DNA of 64,000 bases from Marinibaculum pumilum (GTDB lineage: Bacteria > Pseudomonadota > Alphaproteobacteria > Ferrovibrionales > Ferrovibrionaceae): positions 62,001-126,000 of the forward strand of contig NZ_JBHRTR010000023.1 of assembly GCF_042646425.1 (NCBI RefSeq). Direction: 5' to 3'. This document shows, piece after piece, positions 35,126-42,752 of this stretch (within the stretch, counting starts at the first letter, position 1; each line of letters starts with the position of its first letter). A program made the position numbers and the translations under genes. The notes beneath the pieces were generated by a model. It was not told where the DNA came from. It made no database searches and saw only the letters and a program-made list of their open reading frames with translations.

Positions 35126-35518
35126 ATGGTAGCGACGCAGCTGAGCCTTCCATTCGCGGCACCCGCATTGCCGCCGCGCGACCTTTATTTCTTCGCCCTC
35201 CGGCCGGACGATCCGGCACGCGTTGCGATTGCCGAACTGGCCCGCTTCTGCCGGGGCGTAAACGGCCTTCCGGAGCGCTCGATCGCGGCGGATCGGCTGC
35301 ATGCCAGCCTGCTGGTGGTCGAGGGCCGGCAGGGGTTCCGGCGCGGCGCCGTCGCCATGGGCATCCGCAAGGTTGCGCCAGCCTTCTACTGCGGCTGCGG
35401 GTTCTGTACGACATGTCCGGCGGGGCCGGTCGGGATCTGGCAGAGCAGATCCGGGCCGATGTCTGTTCTGGGCCTGCCAGGGCCGGCGGACGCCACCATG
35501 ACTGCAGAAATCGGGTAG
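35126..35518 (+). pseudogene. Truncated 2'-5' RNA ligase-like (2H phosphoesterase) gene
   Basis: The first ~85 residues resemble the 2'-5' RNA ligase/cyclic phosphodiesterase family: RDLYFFALRPDDPARVAIAE, then ADRLHASLLVVEG with the first H-x-S/T motif. The second H-x-T motif required for activity is missing. From about residue 90 the sequence (FYCGCGFCTTCPAG) no longer looks like the family, and the frame ends at 130 residues, against about 180 usual. It is therefore probably a 3'-truncated remnant. It follows an SOS-type promoter closely. Confidence 0.55.
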
Positions 35519-35529
35519 GGGGACGCGCT

Positions 35530-36963
35530 TTGAAACCTGAGGAATTCCGCCGCCACGGCCATGCCATTGTGGACTGGCTGGCCGACTACCAGGAGCGCAT
35601 CCGGGACCTGCCGGTGCAGGCGGGCAGCAGCCCGGGCGATGTGAAGGCGCTGCTGCCGGCGATGCCGCCGCAAGAGGCGGAGCCGTTCGAGGCGATCCTG
35701 GCCGATATCGACCGGGTGGTGCTGCCGCACCTGTCCTTGTGGCAGCACCCGTCCTTCTTCGGCTATTTCCCGGCCAATGCGCTGCCCGCCGGCATCCTCG
35801 CCGACTTCCTCAGCACCGGGCTGGGCGTGCTGGGCCTGTCCTGGCAATCCTCGCCCGCAGTGACCGAGGTGGAGGAGGTGGTCGTCGACTGGTTCCGCCA
35901 GATGGCTGGCCTGTCGCCCGGCTGGTTCGGGGTCATCCAGGACACTGCCTCCACCGCCACCCTGGTGGCGCTGATCTGCGCGCGGGAACGGGCGACCGGC
36001 AACAGCTTCGACCGTGGCGGCCTGCAGGAGCAGGCGCCGCCGCTGGTCGTCTACACCTCTGCCAGCGCCCATTCCTCTGTGGAGAAGGCGGCGCTGCTGG
36101 CCGGCATCGGCCGCGCCCATGTACGGATGATCGCCATCGACGACGCCTTCGCGATGCAGCCAGAGGCGCTGGAGTCGGCGATCGCGGCGGACCTGGCGGC
36201 GGGCCACGTCCCTTGCGCCGTGGTCGCCGCGGTCGGCGGCACGGCCACCACATCGATGGACCCGGTGGCGGCGATCGCCGCCATCGCGCGCCGGCACGGC
36301 CTGTGGCTGCATGTCGATGCGGCGATGGCCGGCAGCGCGATGATCCTGCCGGAATGCCGCTGGATGTGGGACGGGATCGAGGGTGCCGACAGCCTGGTGG
36401 TGAACGCGCACAAATGGCTCGGCGTGCCGTTCGACTGCTCGCTCTATTTCGTGCGGGACGAGGCGCAGCTCCTGCGGGTGATGTCGACCAACCCGTCCTT
36501 CCTGCAATCGGCGGTGGACGACAGGGTACGCAATCTTCGCGACACGTCGATCCCGCTGGGCCGGCGGTTCCGGGCGCTGAAGCTCTGGTTCGTGATCCGC
36601 GAGCAGGGGGTGGCCGGCCTGCAGGCGCGGCTGCGCCGCGACATGGCGCTGGCGCAGGACCTCGCCCGGCAGGTCGCGGCGGCGCCGCATTGGCGCCTTG
36701 TCGCGCCGGTCGTCCTGCAGACCCTGTGTGTCCGGTTCGAGCCGCCGGAGGTGCCGGCCGGGCGGCTGGACGATTTCACGCGGGACTGGGCCGCCGCCGT
36801 CAATGCCTCGGGAAAGGCCTATCTCACCCCGGCCGTGGTGGCGGGTGCCTGGATGGTGCGGATCTCGATCGGCGCCCATACGACCGAGGCAGCGGATGTC
36901 GCAGCCCTGTGGGACCTGGTGCAGGCGGTCGCCGCGAAGCGCGCCATGGATTATGCGGCATGA
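35530..36963 (+). CDS. PLP-dependent aromatic-L-amino-acid-type decarboxylase
   Basis: This is a group II decarboxylase of 477 residues. Cofactor residues are visible in HVDAAMAGSA (Asp) and VNAHKWLGVPFDCS (Schiff-base Lys), and the substrate region has HPSFFGYFPA and SSPAVTEVEE, as in aromatic amino-acid decarboxylases. The TTG start follows GGGGGA at a proper distance. The frame is open further upstream but crosses the RNA-ligase-like remnant with no homology. Tryptophan, phenylalanine or DOPA are likely substrates, but specificity cannot be read. The next gene starts 16 nt after the stop. Confidence 0.88.
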   Translation: MKPEEFRRHGHAIVDWLADYQERIRDLPVQAGSSPGDVKALLPAMPPQEAEPFEAILADIDRVVLPHLSLWQHPSFFGYFPANALPAGILADFLSTGLGVLGLSWQSSPAVTEVEEVVVDWFRQMAGLSPGWFGVIQDTASTATLVALICARERATGNSFDRGGLQEQAPPLVVYTSASAHSSVEKAALLAGIGRAHVRMIAIDDAFAMQPEALESAIAADLAAGHVPCAVVAAVGGTATTSMDPVAAIAAIARRHGLWLHVDAAMAGSAMILPECRWMWDGIEGADSLVVNAHKWLGVPFDCSLYFVRDEAQLLRVMSTNPSFLQSAVDDRVRNLRDTSIPLGRRFRALKLWFVIREQGVAGLQARLRRDMALAQDLARQVAAAPHWRLVAPVVLQTLCVRFEPPEVPAGRLDDFTRDWAAAVNASGKAYLTPAVVAGAWMVRISIGAHTTEAADVAALWDLVQAVAAKRAMDYAA

Positions 36964-36979
36964 CGGGAAACCGGGCGAC

Positions 36980-37879
36980 ATGACCCGGAAGCGGGCGGTC
37001 CTTCTGGCCGGCTCCATTACCCACCTGAAGGCGGCGGTCGGCGGCGCCGTGGTGCTGACTGGGTCGCATGGCGCAACCTTTGTCGCCGCCTATGCGCTGC
37101 GCCTGGGGGCCGGGGCGCTGGTATGCCACGATGCCGGGCTGGGGCTGGAGCATGCCGGCATTGCCGGCCTCGCCATGCTCGACGCTCATGGCATCCCTGC
37201 AGCCGCCGTGAGCCATGACAGCGCCCGGATCGGCGATGCCGACGACATGCAGCTGCGCGGCCGGATCTCTGCCGCGAACGCGGCCGCCCGGTCGCTTGGC
37301 GTGGACGAAGGACAGGCCTGTCGCGATGCCGTCGCGCGCCTCGCCGCTGCGGCGGACGGCAGTCCTGTCGAAAACCAGGCAGGGTACAGCGCTGCGGTCG
37401 CCGCGGCGCAATCCGGGGAAGCGGGCGCGCAGGCGGATCACCGGCATGTCCTGGGGCTGGTGCGGTGCGCTCTGTTCCCGGAGCCGGTTGAGATCGTCTG
37501 CCTCGATTCCGCTTCCGATATCACCGCTGCCGATGCCGGCAAGGTCGTGCTGACGGGCTCGCATGGGGGCCTGCCGGCGGGCGAAACCGCCAGTGCCGTC
37601 AAGGCTGGCGTGCGGCTGGTCGCCTTCAACGATGCCGGGGTCGGCATCGACCGGGCCGGGATCGCGCGCCTGCCGGCGCTCGACGGTCTGGGCATTCCCG
37701 GCATTGCGGTCGCCGCCGCCTCGGCACGGATCGGCGATGGACGCTCCACCTACGGCACGGGGCGCGTCTCCCACGTCAATGCTCTCGCCGCCGATCTGGG
37801 AATCGCCCCCGGGGAAACGATCAGGGACATTCTTCGGCCCCAGTCTTCGGCCCCAGTCCGATTGAAGTTGGCCGATTGA
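36980..37879 (+). CDS. Protein of two tandem copies of an unrecognised domain
   Basis: I do not recognise the family. The 299 residues are two halves that match each other. VVLTGSHG occurs at residues 24-31 and 189-196, HDAGLGLEHAGIA matches NDAGVGIDRAGIA, LDAHGIPAAAV matches LDGLGIPGIAV, and SARIGDA matches SARIGDG. Conserved Ser-His-Gly, Asp-Ala-Gly, Ser-Ala-Arg-Ile-Gly-Asp and Asn positions in both copies suggest an active site. No signal peptide or membrane segment is seen. It is 16 nt behind the decarboxylase gene, so the two are likely co-transcribed and functionally linked. Confidence 0.75.
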   Translation: MTRKRAVLLAGSITHLKAAVGGAVVLTGSHGATFVAAYALRLGAGALVCHDAGLGLEHAGIAGLAMLDAHGIPAAAVSHDSARIGDADDMQLRGRISAANAAARSLGVDEGQACRDAVARLAAAADGSPVENQAGYSAAVAAAQSGEAGAQADHRHVLGLVRCALFPEPVEIVCLDSASDITAADAGKVVLTGSHGGLPAGETASAVKAGVRLVAFNDAGVGIDRAGIARLPALDGLGIPGIAVAAASARIGDGRSTYGTGRVSHVNALAADLGIAPGETIRDILRPQSSAPVRLKLAD

Positions 37880-37924
37880 AGTCGTCCGACTGAAGCCGGT
37901 CGCTCCACCCGGCCGGGCGCGGAC

Positions 37925-38731
37925 TCAACGCCTGCCGTCGTCCTGGCTGCGGAGTTGCCGCAGGACCGCCTGCAGTTCCGACTGCAACCGGTCCGCGGGC
38001 AGGCCATCGTCGACCAGGTCCCTGTTCTGCAGGACCAGGGGAAAGTCCCCCAGCACGGTGATCGCGTTGAAGGCGGCGGAGACCTGCCAATAGGGCTCGC
38101 CCTGGCCGCCGGTGCGGGACGGGGTGGTCCGGTGCGCCTTCAGATCTGCCACGTATACGACATCCCTCTCGCGCTCCCGGCGGGCAAGAAGGACGGTAGG
38201 CACCGTCCGCGGTTCGTCGCTGGCCGGTGCGGTCGCGACGATATTGGCCATCGTTGCGAGCGCCTCCGCGTCCGAAGCGGGCCAGGACGTCTCGTCATTT
38301 GATGCGTCAAGCCGGTCGATATAGGCCTCCCGGCTCATCGAGCCCATGGTGCCGAACTGTCCGTTGGGACGCACCGGGACGGAGAGGACCATCATGCGTG
38401 CGGGGAAGAACGGGCCGTAGAAATACTCAAGATTGTCGACCCGGCGGAGCCAGTCGCAATCGGCAAGCCAGAGAACCAGGCCCAGACCCTCGTCGAATTG
38501 GGTTTTTACCGTCCTGGCGAAAAGATATTGCCTGACGGGCAGCGCGAGAGATGCGTGGTCGAGTTCGACCGGGCACAGGTCCTCGGGCGGAATGAAGTCG
38601 TAGCTCATGCCGCCCAGGTCCAGTCTGGCCTTGCGGTCCTGCGCCTCTGCGATGCCCCCGGCGACGAAGGGCAGCAGCGAGAACGCCAGCCCCGCGACCA
38701 TGGCCGTGACGGATCTCGCGCCTTGCCCCAT
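37925..38731 (-). CDS. Exported protein of unknown function
   Basis: The 268-residue product begins with a signal peptide (MGQGARSVTAMVAG, hydrophobic core, cut near AEAQD). The mature part is mixed alpha/beta, rich in Leu, Asp and Arg, with CPVELDHASLALPVRQY, ADCDWLRRVDNLEYFYGPFFPARM and a late VVYVADLKAHRTT segment. No catalytic motif was recognised. GGAGG lies 9 nt before the ATG. The promoter about 55 bp upstream carries an SOS-type box, so DNA damage may control it. Confidence 0.75.
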   Translation of the reverse strand: MGQGARSVTAMVAGLAFSLLPFVAGGIAEAQDRKARLDLGGMSYDFIPPEDLCPVELDHASLALPVRQYLFARTVKTQFDEGLGLVLWLADCDWLRRVDNLEYFYGPFFPARMMVLSVPVRPNGQFGTMGSMSREAYIDRLDASNDETSWPASDAEALATMANIVATAPASDEPRTVPTVLLARRERERDVVYVADLKAHRTTPSRTGGQGEPYWQVSAAFNAITVLGDFPLVLQNRDLVDDGLPADRLQSELQAVLRQLRSQDDGRR

Positions 38732-38776
38732 GCAATCGGTCCTCCAAGAGCCTTTCGCCGTCCGCGTATACCGTGC

Positions 38777-38805
38777 AGGATAGCATCGTTCCCTTAATGT
38801 TCCAA
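38777..38805 (-). promoter_or_regulatory. Leftward promoter with SOS (LexA) box
   Basis: Reading left, -35 TTGGAA (38805-38800), a 17-bp spacer and -10 TATCCT (38782-38777) precede the exported-protein gene. The box GTTCCCTTAATGTTC (38788-38802) overlaps -35 and spacer. It shares CATCGTTCC-NN-TAATGTTC with the box at 34964, more than the LexA consensus needs. It overlaps the last codons of tcuB. Confidence 0.55.
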
Positions 38806-39948
38806 TTGGCCGGCCTTCCGCTCCGCGGCGTAGAGCATCAGGGCGCCGAAGCGGTACAGGCCGTGCACGAACTTGCCGTAGGGCAGGGTGAGGAACAGGG
38901 CGAAGACGAAGCCCAGATGCACCGCCAGCAACAGACCCATGGCCGGGGTCTCGCGAAACCCCATCAGCAGCAGGCCGGTCAGGCCCGTCAGGCCCAGCAT
39001 CGCGATGAAGGCGGTATCCATGCCGAAACGTGCCGGGTCGGCGAGCGGCGGGGTGCGGCACAGCTTGAGGTGCAGTAGGCCCGCCGTGCCGATTGTCAGC
39101 CCGATACCGCCGGGAATGCCGAACAGCTTCGGCAGGGACAGCAGGCCGTAGGGCGCCGGCCAGCCCAGCAGGTAGTGATAGGCCGTGCCCGCGACCGTTG
39201 CCGCGAAGCAGAGCAGGAAGCCGTAGAAGGTCAGGTGGTGGAACAGCCGCCGCCGGTCGCGCGGCACCGCGCCGGTGTCGTGGCAGCCGGCCCCGCCGCC
39301 GTCCAGATAGCGCAGCCTGCCGGCATCCCGCATCGCCTGCCACAGACTGCCGCCGGAAGAGGCGGCCGGGCTGGCGGCGCCGGTGTCGCGCCGGAATGCC
39401 CGGTAGCCCATGATCAGGGCCAGCAGGGCGTAGAGGCCTGCCGCGCCGAACAGGCCGGCCATCGCGGCGTGCGGCATCAGCGCGTAGAACGCACCAGAGC
39501 TGTCGAACAGGGCGGCCGGGTCGTGCGCCAGGACGAAGCCCAGCAGGAAGGCGGCCAGGCTTGCCGCCGCGATCGCCGCGACCGCCAGGCCGTTGCGGTC
39601 GAACAGCGGCCGCAGCGCGGCCGGCCAGGCATAGCTGCGGTAGGACGCGGCGCGCACTGCCGACAGGCTGCGCGGCACGTCGACGGCGAATTCATGCGGC
39701 GGCGCGAACTGGCAGTCGTAGAGGCAGGCGCCGCAGCCGTGGCACAGATTGGCCAGGTAGTTCAGGTCGCCGGCCGCGAAGTCGCGGCGCAGCTCCATTG
39801 CCGGAAAGACGGCGCAGAGCCCCTCGCAATAGCGGCAGGCATTGCAGATCGTCATCAGGCGCGCGGCCTCGGCCAGCGCCGCCGGTGCCGGCGGGGATAC
39901 CGGCGGGGATACAGGCGGGGATACCGGGGCGCTATCTGCCATGGACAT
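38794..39948 (-). CDS. tcuB: Tricarballylate utilisation protein B (4Fe-4S/membrane electron carrier)
   Basis: TcuB re-oxidises the FADH2 of TcuA and passes electrons to the membrane quinone pool. The 384-residue protein has two ferredoxin-like clusters, CNACRYCEGLC near residue 35 and CHGCGACLYDC near 69. About five to six membrane segments follow, with His residues suited to haem. The N-terminus has a short VSPP repeat made by a 12-bp tandem repeat in the DNA. Its start lies inside the end of tcuA (17-nt overlap), so the two are co-translated. Confidence 0.92.
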   Translation of the reverse strand: MSMADSAPVSPPVSPPVSPPAPAALAEAARLMTICNACRYCEGLCAVFPAMELRRDFAAGDLNYLANLCHGCGACLYDCQFAPPHEFAVDVPRSLSAVRAASYRSYAWPAALRPLFDRNGLAVAAIAAASLAAFLLGFVLAHDPAALFDSSGAFYALMPHAAMAGLFGAAGLYALLALIMGYRAFRRDTGAASPAASSGGSLWQAMRDAGRLRYLDGGGAGCHDTGAVPRDRRRLFHHLTFYGFLLCFAATVAGTAYHYLLGWPAPYGLLSLPKLFGIPGGIGLTIGTAGLLHLKLCRTPPLADPARFGMDTAFIAMLGLTGLTGLLLMGFRETPAMGLLLAVHLGFVFALFLTLPYGKFVHGLYRFGALMLYAAERKAGQLEH

Positions 39949-41323
39949 GGCGGGCCGCCGCCTCTCCCGCGATCTTTCCGAAGACGCTGCCGATGGTCAT
40001 GCCGATGCCGGCGGCATAGCCGCGTCCCAGCACATTGCCGGCCATGATCTCGCCGGCGGCGAAGATGTTCTCCACCGCGCCGCCGCCGGCCCGCTGCAGT
40101 CGGGCATCGGCGTCGACCTTCAGGCCCAGATAGGTGAAGGTGATCCCCGGCCGCACCGGGTAGGCGTAGAAGGGCGGCGTCTCGATCCGCCGCGCCCAGT
40201 GGCTCTTCGGCGGGGAGAGGCCTTCCGTCCGGCAATCGTCCAGCTCGGTATGGTCGAACCGTCCCGGCCGCACCGCGGCGTTGAAATCCGCCACCGTCTG
40301 CTGCAGCGCCTCGGCCGGCAGCTCCAGCTTCTGCGCCAGCTCCGTGATGCTCGCCGCCGCGATCGGCGGGTAGAGGGAGGGCATGAACATGTGCAGGCAG
40401 GGCGCGTCGAAGACGATATAGGCGATCTGGCCGGGCTGCGCCGCGACCAGCCGCCCCCAGATCGCGTAGCGCTTCGGCCAGAAATCCTCGCCCTCGTCGT
40501 GGAAGCGCCGCGCCTCGCGGTTCACCACGATGCCGAACACCACACAGTCCAGCCGGGTGATGATGCCGCCGTCGAACCTGGGCGCGCGGGCATCGATCGC
40601 GACCGCATGGCACTGGGTGGGGTCGCCGAGGGTCGCCATGCCGGCATCCATCAGCAGCCGCAGCACATCGCCGCGGTTGTAGGGCGTGCCGCGGATCAGG
40701 AAGTTGTCGGCGGCCGCGCCCCAGCCTTCCTTCAGCCAGTCGAAATTCGCCTCGAAGCCGCCGGCGGCGGCCACCATGGCTTTGGCACGGACGGTCTCCA
40801 CACCGCCGATGGTGGCGGCATGGAAGCGGCCGCCGTCGATGGCGAAGGCGGTGGCCGGCGCGTCATAGCGCAGCTCCACCCCCAGCCCTTCGGCCGTGCG
40901 GTACAGCGCGTTCAGCATCGCCCGGCCGCCGCCCAGGAAGAAGGAATTGGTCCGGCCCAGGCTCAGGGTGCCGCCGAGGGACGGCTGGAAGCGCACGCCC
41001 TGTTCGGCAATCCAGCCCAGCATCGGCTTGGACTGCGCGATCATCAGGCGGGCCAGATCCTCGTTGGTCTCGCCCTCCGTCACCCGCAGCAGGTCGTCCC
41101 AGAACTCCGCTTCGGTATAGGGGCCGGTCAGGTGATCGGTCGCGCTGTCATGGGCACAGCGCATGTTCCGCGTGTGGCGGGTATTGCCGCCGCGGTAGAA
41201 TTCCGGCGCGGCTTCCACCACCCGGACGGAGGCGCCGGCGCGCCGCGCGGCGATGGCGGCACAGAGCGCTGCATTGCCGCCGCCAACAACAAGGATGTCG
41301 AGCTCTTCCGCCATCGCCGTCAT
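39932..41323 (-). CDS. tcuA: Tricarballylate dehydrogenase TcuA (FAD)
   Basis: TcuA oxidises tricarballylate to cis-aconitate. The 463-residue flavoprotein has the FAD site LDILVVGGGNAALCAAIAARRAG at the N-terminus, fumarate-reductase-like substrate segments (TRNMRCAHDSATDHLTGPY, GTPYNRGDVLRLLM) and the C-terminal FAD loop NIFAAGEIMAGNVLGRGYAAG. The start used overlaps the MerR stop by 4 nt; a second ATG three codons on is possible. No TcuC transporter gene is next to it, so uptake is encoded elsewhere or the substrate differs. Confidence 0.9.
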   Translation of the reverse strand: MTAMAEELDILVVGGGNAALCAAIAARRAGASVRVVEAAPEFYRGGNTRHTRNMRCAHDSATDHLTGPYTEAEFWDDLLRVTEGETNEDLARLMIAQSKPMLGWIAEQGVRFQPSLGGTLSLGRTNSFFLGGGRAMLNALYRTAEGLGVELRYDAPATAFAIDGGRFHAATIGGVETVRAKAMVAAAGGFEANFDWLKEGWGAAADNFLIRGTPYNRGDVLRLLMDAGMATLGDPTQCHAVAIDARAPRFDGGIITRLDCVVFGIVVNREARRFHDEGEDFWPKRYAIWGRLVAAQPGQIAYIVFDAPCLHMFMPSLYPPIAAASITELAQKLELPAEALQQTVADFNAAVRPGRFDHTELDDCRTEGLSPPKSHWARRIETPPFYAYPVRPGITFTYLGLKVDADARLQRAGGGAVENIFAAGEIMAGNVLGRGYAAGIGMTIGSVFGKIAGEAAARHVHGR

Positions 41324-41754
41324 GCGGTCCGCCTGCCGGGGATCGTCGGCCCCGCCTGGATCGCCCCCGAGGCGGCGGCCCGCATCAACCGCCGGAAGGT
41401 GGGGCATTCCATATGGCTCGGCGCGGGACAGGCGGCGGCATGCCGCAGTCCGTCGCGCATCGCCTGGAGGCGGCGGATGGTGCCGTCCAGTTCGTCGGCC
41501 TTGGCCGCCAGCCGGTCGCGGTCGATGCGCGGCTCCCCGTCGGGGGCGAACATCAGGGCGATCTCGTCCAGGCTGAAGCCGGCGGCGCGGCCGAGCGCGA
41601 TCAGGGCCAGGCGCTCCAGGACGTCGCTGTCGAACAGCCGGCGCTGGCCGCGGCGGCCGATCGAGGCGATCAGCCCCTTCTCCTCGTAGAAGCGAAGGGT
41701 GGAGGCGGGCAGCCCGGCGCGCCGGGCCACCTCCGCGATGTCGATGCCGATCAT
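41320..41754 (-). CDS. MerR-family regulator
   Basis: The 144-residue protein has the MerR winged helix (IAEVARRAGLPASTLRFYEEKGLI, then RLFDSDVLERLALI) followed by a dimerisation helix and a short C-terminal part with CPAPSHMEC. The Cys pair resembles SoxR/CueR-type effector sites, so a metal or redox signal is possible. The start was set at MIGIDIAEV, the family's normal beginning. It overlaps tcuA, so the regulator may be read together with tcuAB. It also faces a MerR-type operator before the divergent methyltransferase. Confidence 0.85.
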   Translation of the reverse strand: MIGIDIAEVARRAGLPASTLRFYEEKGLIASIGRRGQRRLFDSDVLERLALIALGRAAGFSLDEIALMFAPDGEPRIDRDRLAAKADELDGTIRRLQAMRDGLRHAAACPAPSHMECPTFRRLMRAAASGAIQAGPTIPGRRTA

Positions 41755-41774
41755 GGCTGCGGTCCGATCCGGGC

Positions 41775-41805
41775 TTGACCTCAAGTGGACTTGAACTGGC
41801 AGGGT
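41775..41805 (+). promoter_or_regulatory. MerR-type promoter and operator reading to the methyltransferase gene
   Basis: -35 TTGACC is followed by a dyad TCAAGT-GG-ACTTGA (41781-41794) and a -10-like CAGGGT about 19 bp away. The long spacer with an inverted repeat inside is the hallmark of MerR-controlled promoters. The regulator gene lies divergent, 21 bp left of this site. Confidence 0.6.
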
Positions 41806-41890
41806 GCTGGGGATCGGCCCCCCAGGCAAGTGGAGGGGCCGGACGGATCATGACGGAAAGGAAGACGGACATGCACAAGGAACGGCGAGC

Positions 41891-42742
41891 ATGACGGCGG
41901 CAGCGGAAAGCGGCAATCCCCAGGCGGATCGCTGGAACGGCGTGGCGGGGCGCAACTGGGTCGCCGCGCAGGCCATGCTCGACGCCTTGTTCGCGCCGCT
42001 GCAGGCGCGGCTGGTCGAGGTGGCGCGGGCGGAAGCGCCGGCGCATGTGCTGGACATCGGCTGCGGTACCGGCGGCACCACGCTCGCTGTCGCGCGGGCG
42101 CTGGCCGGCAGTGGCCGCTGCACCGGCATCGACATCTCCGCGCCGATGCTGGAGGCGGCCCGTGCGGGCGCTGCGGAGGCCGGTGTCGACGCGGCTTTCG
42201 TCCTGGCGGATGCCCAGGTGCACGACTTCCCGCCCGCGCAGTACGACCTTCTGCTGTCGCGCTTCGGCGTGATGTTCTTCGCAGACCCGGTGGCCGCGTT
42301 CGGCAACCTGCGCCGCGCGGCCAGGGGCGGTGCGCGGATGCTGCTGCATGCCTGGCGGGATGCGGCGGCGAACCCCTTCATGACGGCGGCGGAGCGGGCC
42401 GCGGCGCCGCATCTGCCGGACCTGCCGCCGCGCCAGCCGGACGGGCCGGGCCAGTTCGCCTTCGGCGACGAAGGCCGGGTCCGCGGCCTTCTGGCGGACA
42501 GCGGCTGGACGAAGATCGAGATCCGCCCGCTGGACCTGCCGCTTTCGATGCCGGAGGCCCATCTGGAGTCCTACCTGAACCGCCTGGGGCCGGTCGGGGC
42601 GATGCTGCAGGACGCCGACCCGGAGCTGCGACAGAGGGTGCTCGCGGCAGTGCGGCCGGCCTTCGCGCCGTTCGTCGCGGACGGACAGGTGCGCTTCACC
42701 GCCGCCTGCTGGGAGATCGAGGCCCGCAATCCGGGGCGATGA
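41891..42742 (+). CDS. Class I SAM-dependent methyltransferase
   Basis: The 283-residue enzyme has motif I HVLDIGCGTGGTTLAVARAL, motif II TGIDISAPMLEAAR and motif IV YDLLLSRFGVMFF, typical of UbiE/type 11 methyltransferases. The ATG giving MTAAAESG follows AAGGAA. A MerR-type promoter in front suggests induction by the effector of the neighbouring regulator. The substrate is unknown. If the inducer is a toxic metalloid or electrophile, methylation could detoxify it, but that is inference. Confidence 0.85.
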   Translation: MTAAAESGNPQADRWNGVAGRNWVAAQAMLDALFAPLQARLVEVARAEAPAHVLDIGCGTGGTTLAVARALAGSGRCTGIDISAPMLEAARAGAAEAGVDAAFVLADAQVHDFPPAQYDLLLSRFGVMFFADPVAAFGNLRRAARGGARMLLHAWRDAAANPFMTAAERAAAPHLPDLPPRQPDGPGQFAFGDEGRVRGLLADSGWTKIEIRPLDLPLSMPEAHLESYLNRLGPVGAMLQDADPELRQRVLAAVRPAFAPFVADGQVRFTAACWEIEARNPGR

Positions 42743-42752
42743 GGCGCCGCGG

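Noticed and set aside
35385..35470. A fragment reading LYDMSGGAGRDLAEQIRADV as a phosphoribosylanthranilate-isomerase remnant
   Set aside because: The resemblance is to a few residues only and is not supported by the flanking sequence.
39890..39932. The 12-bp tandem repeat in the tcuB start region as a CRISPR or operator array
   Set aside because: It is inside the coding frame, encodes VSPP repeats and has only about three units without spacers.
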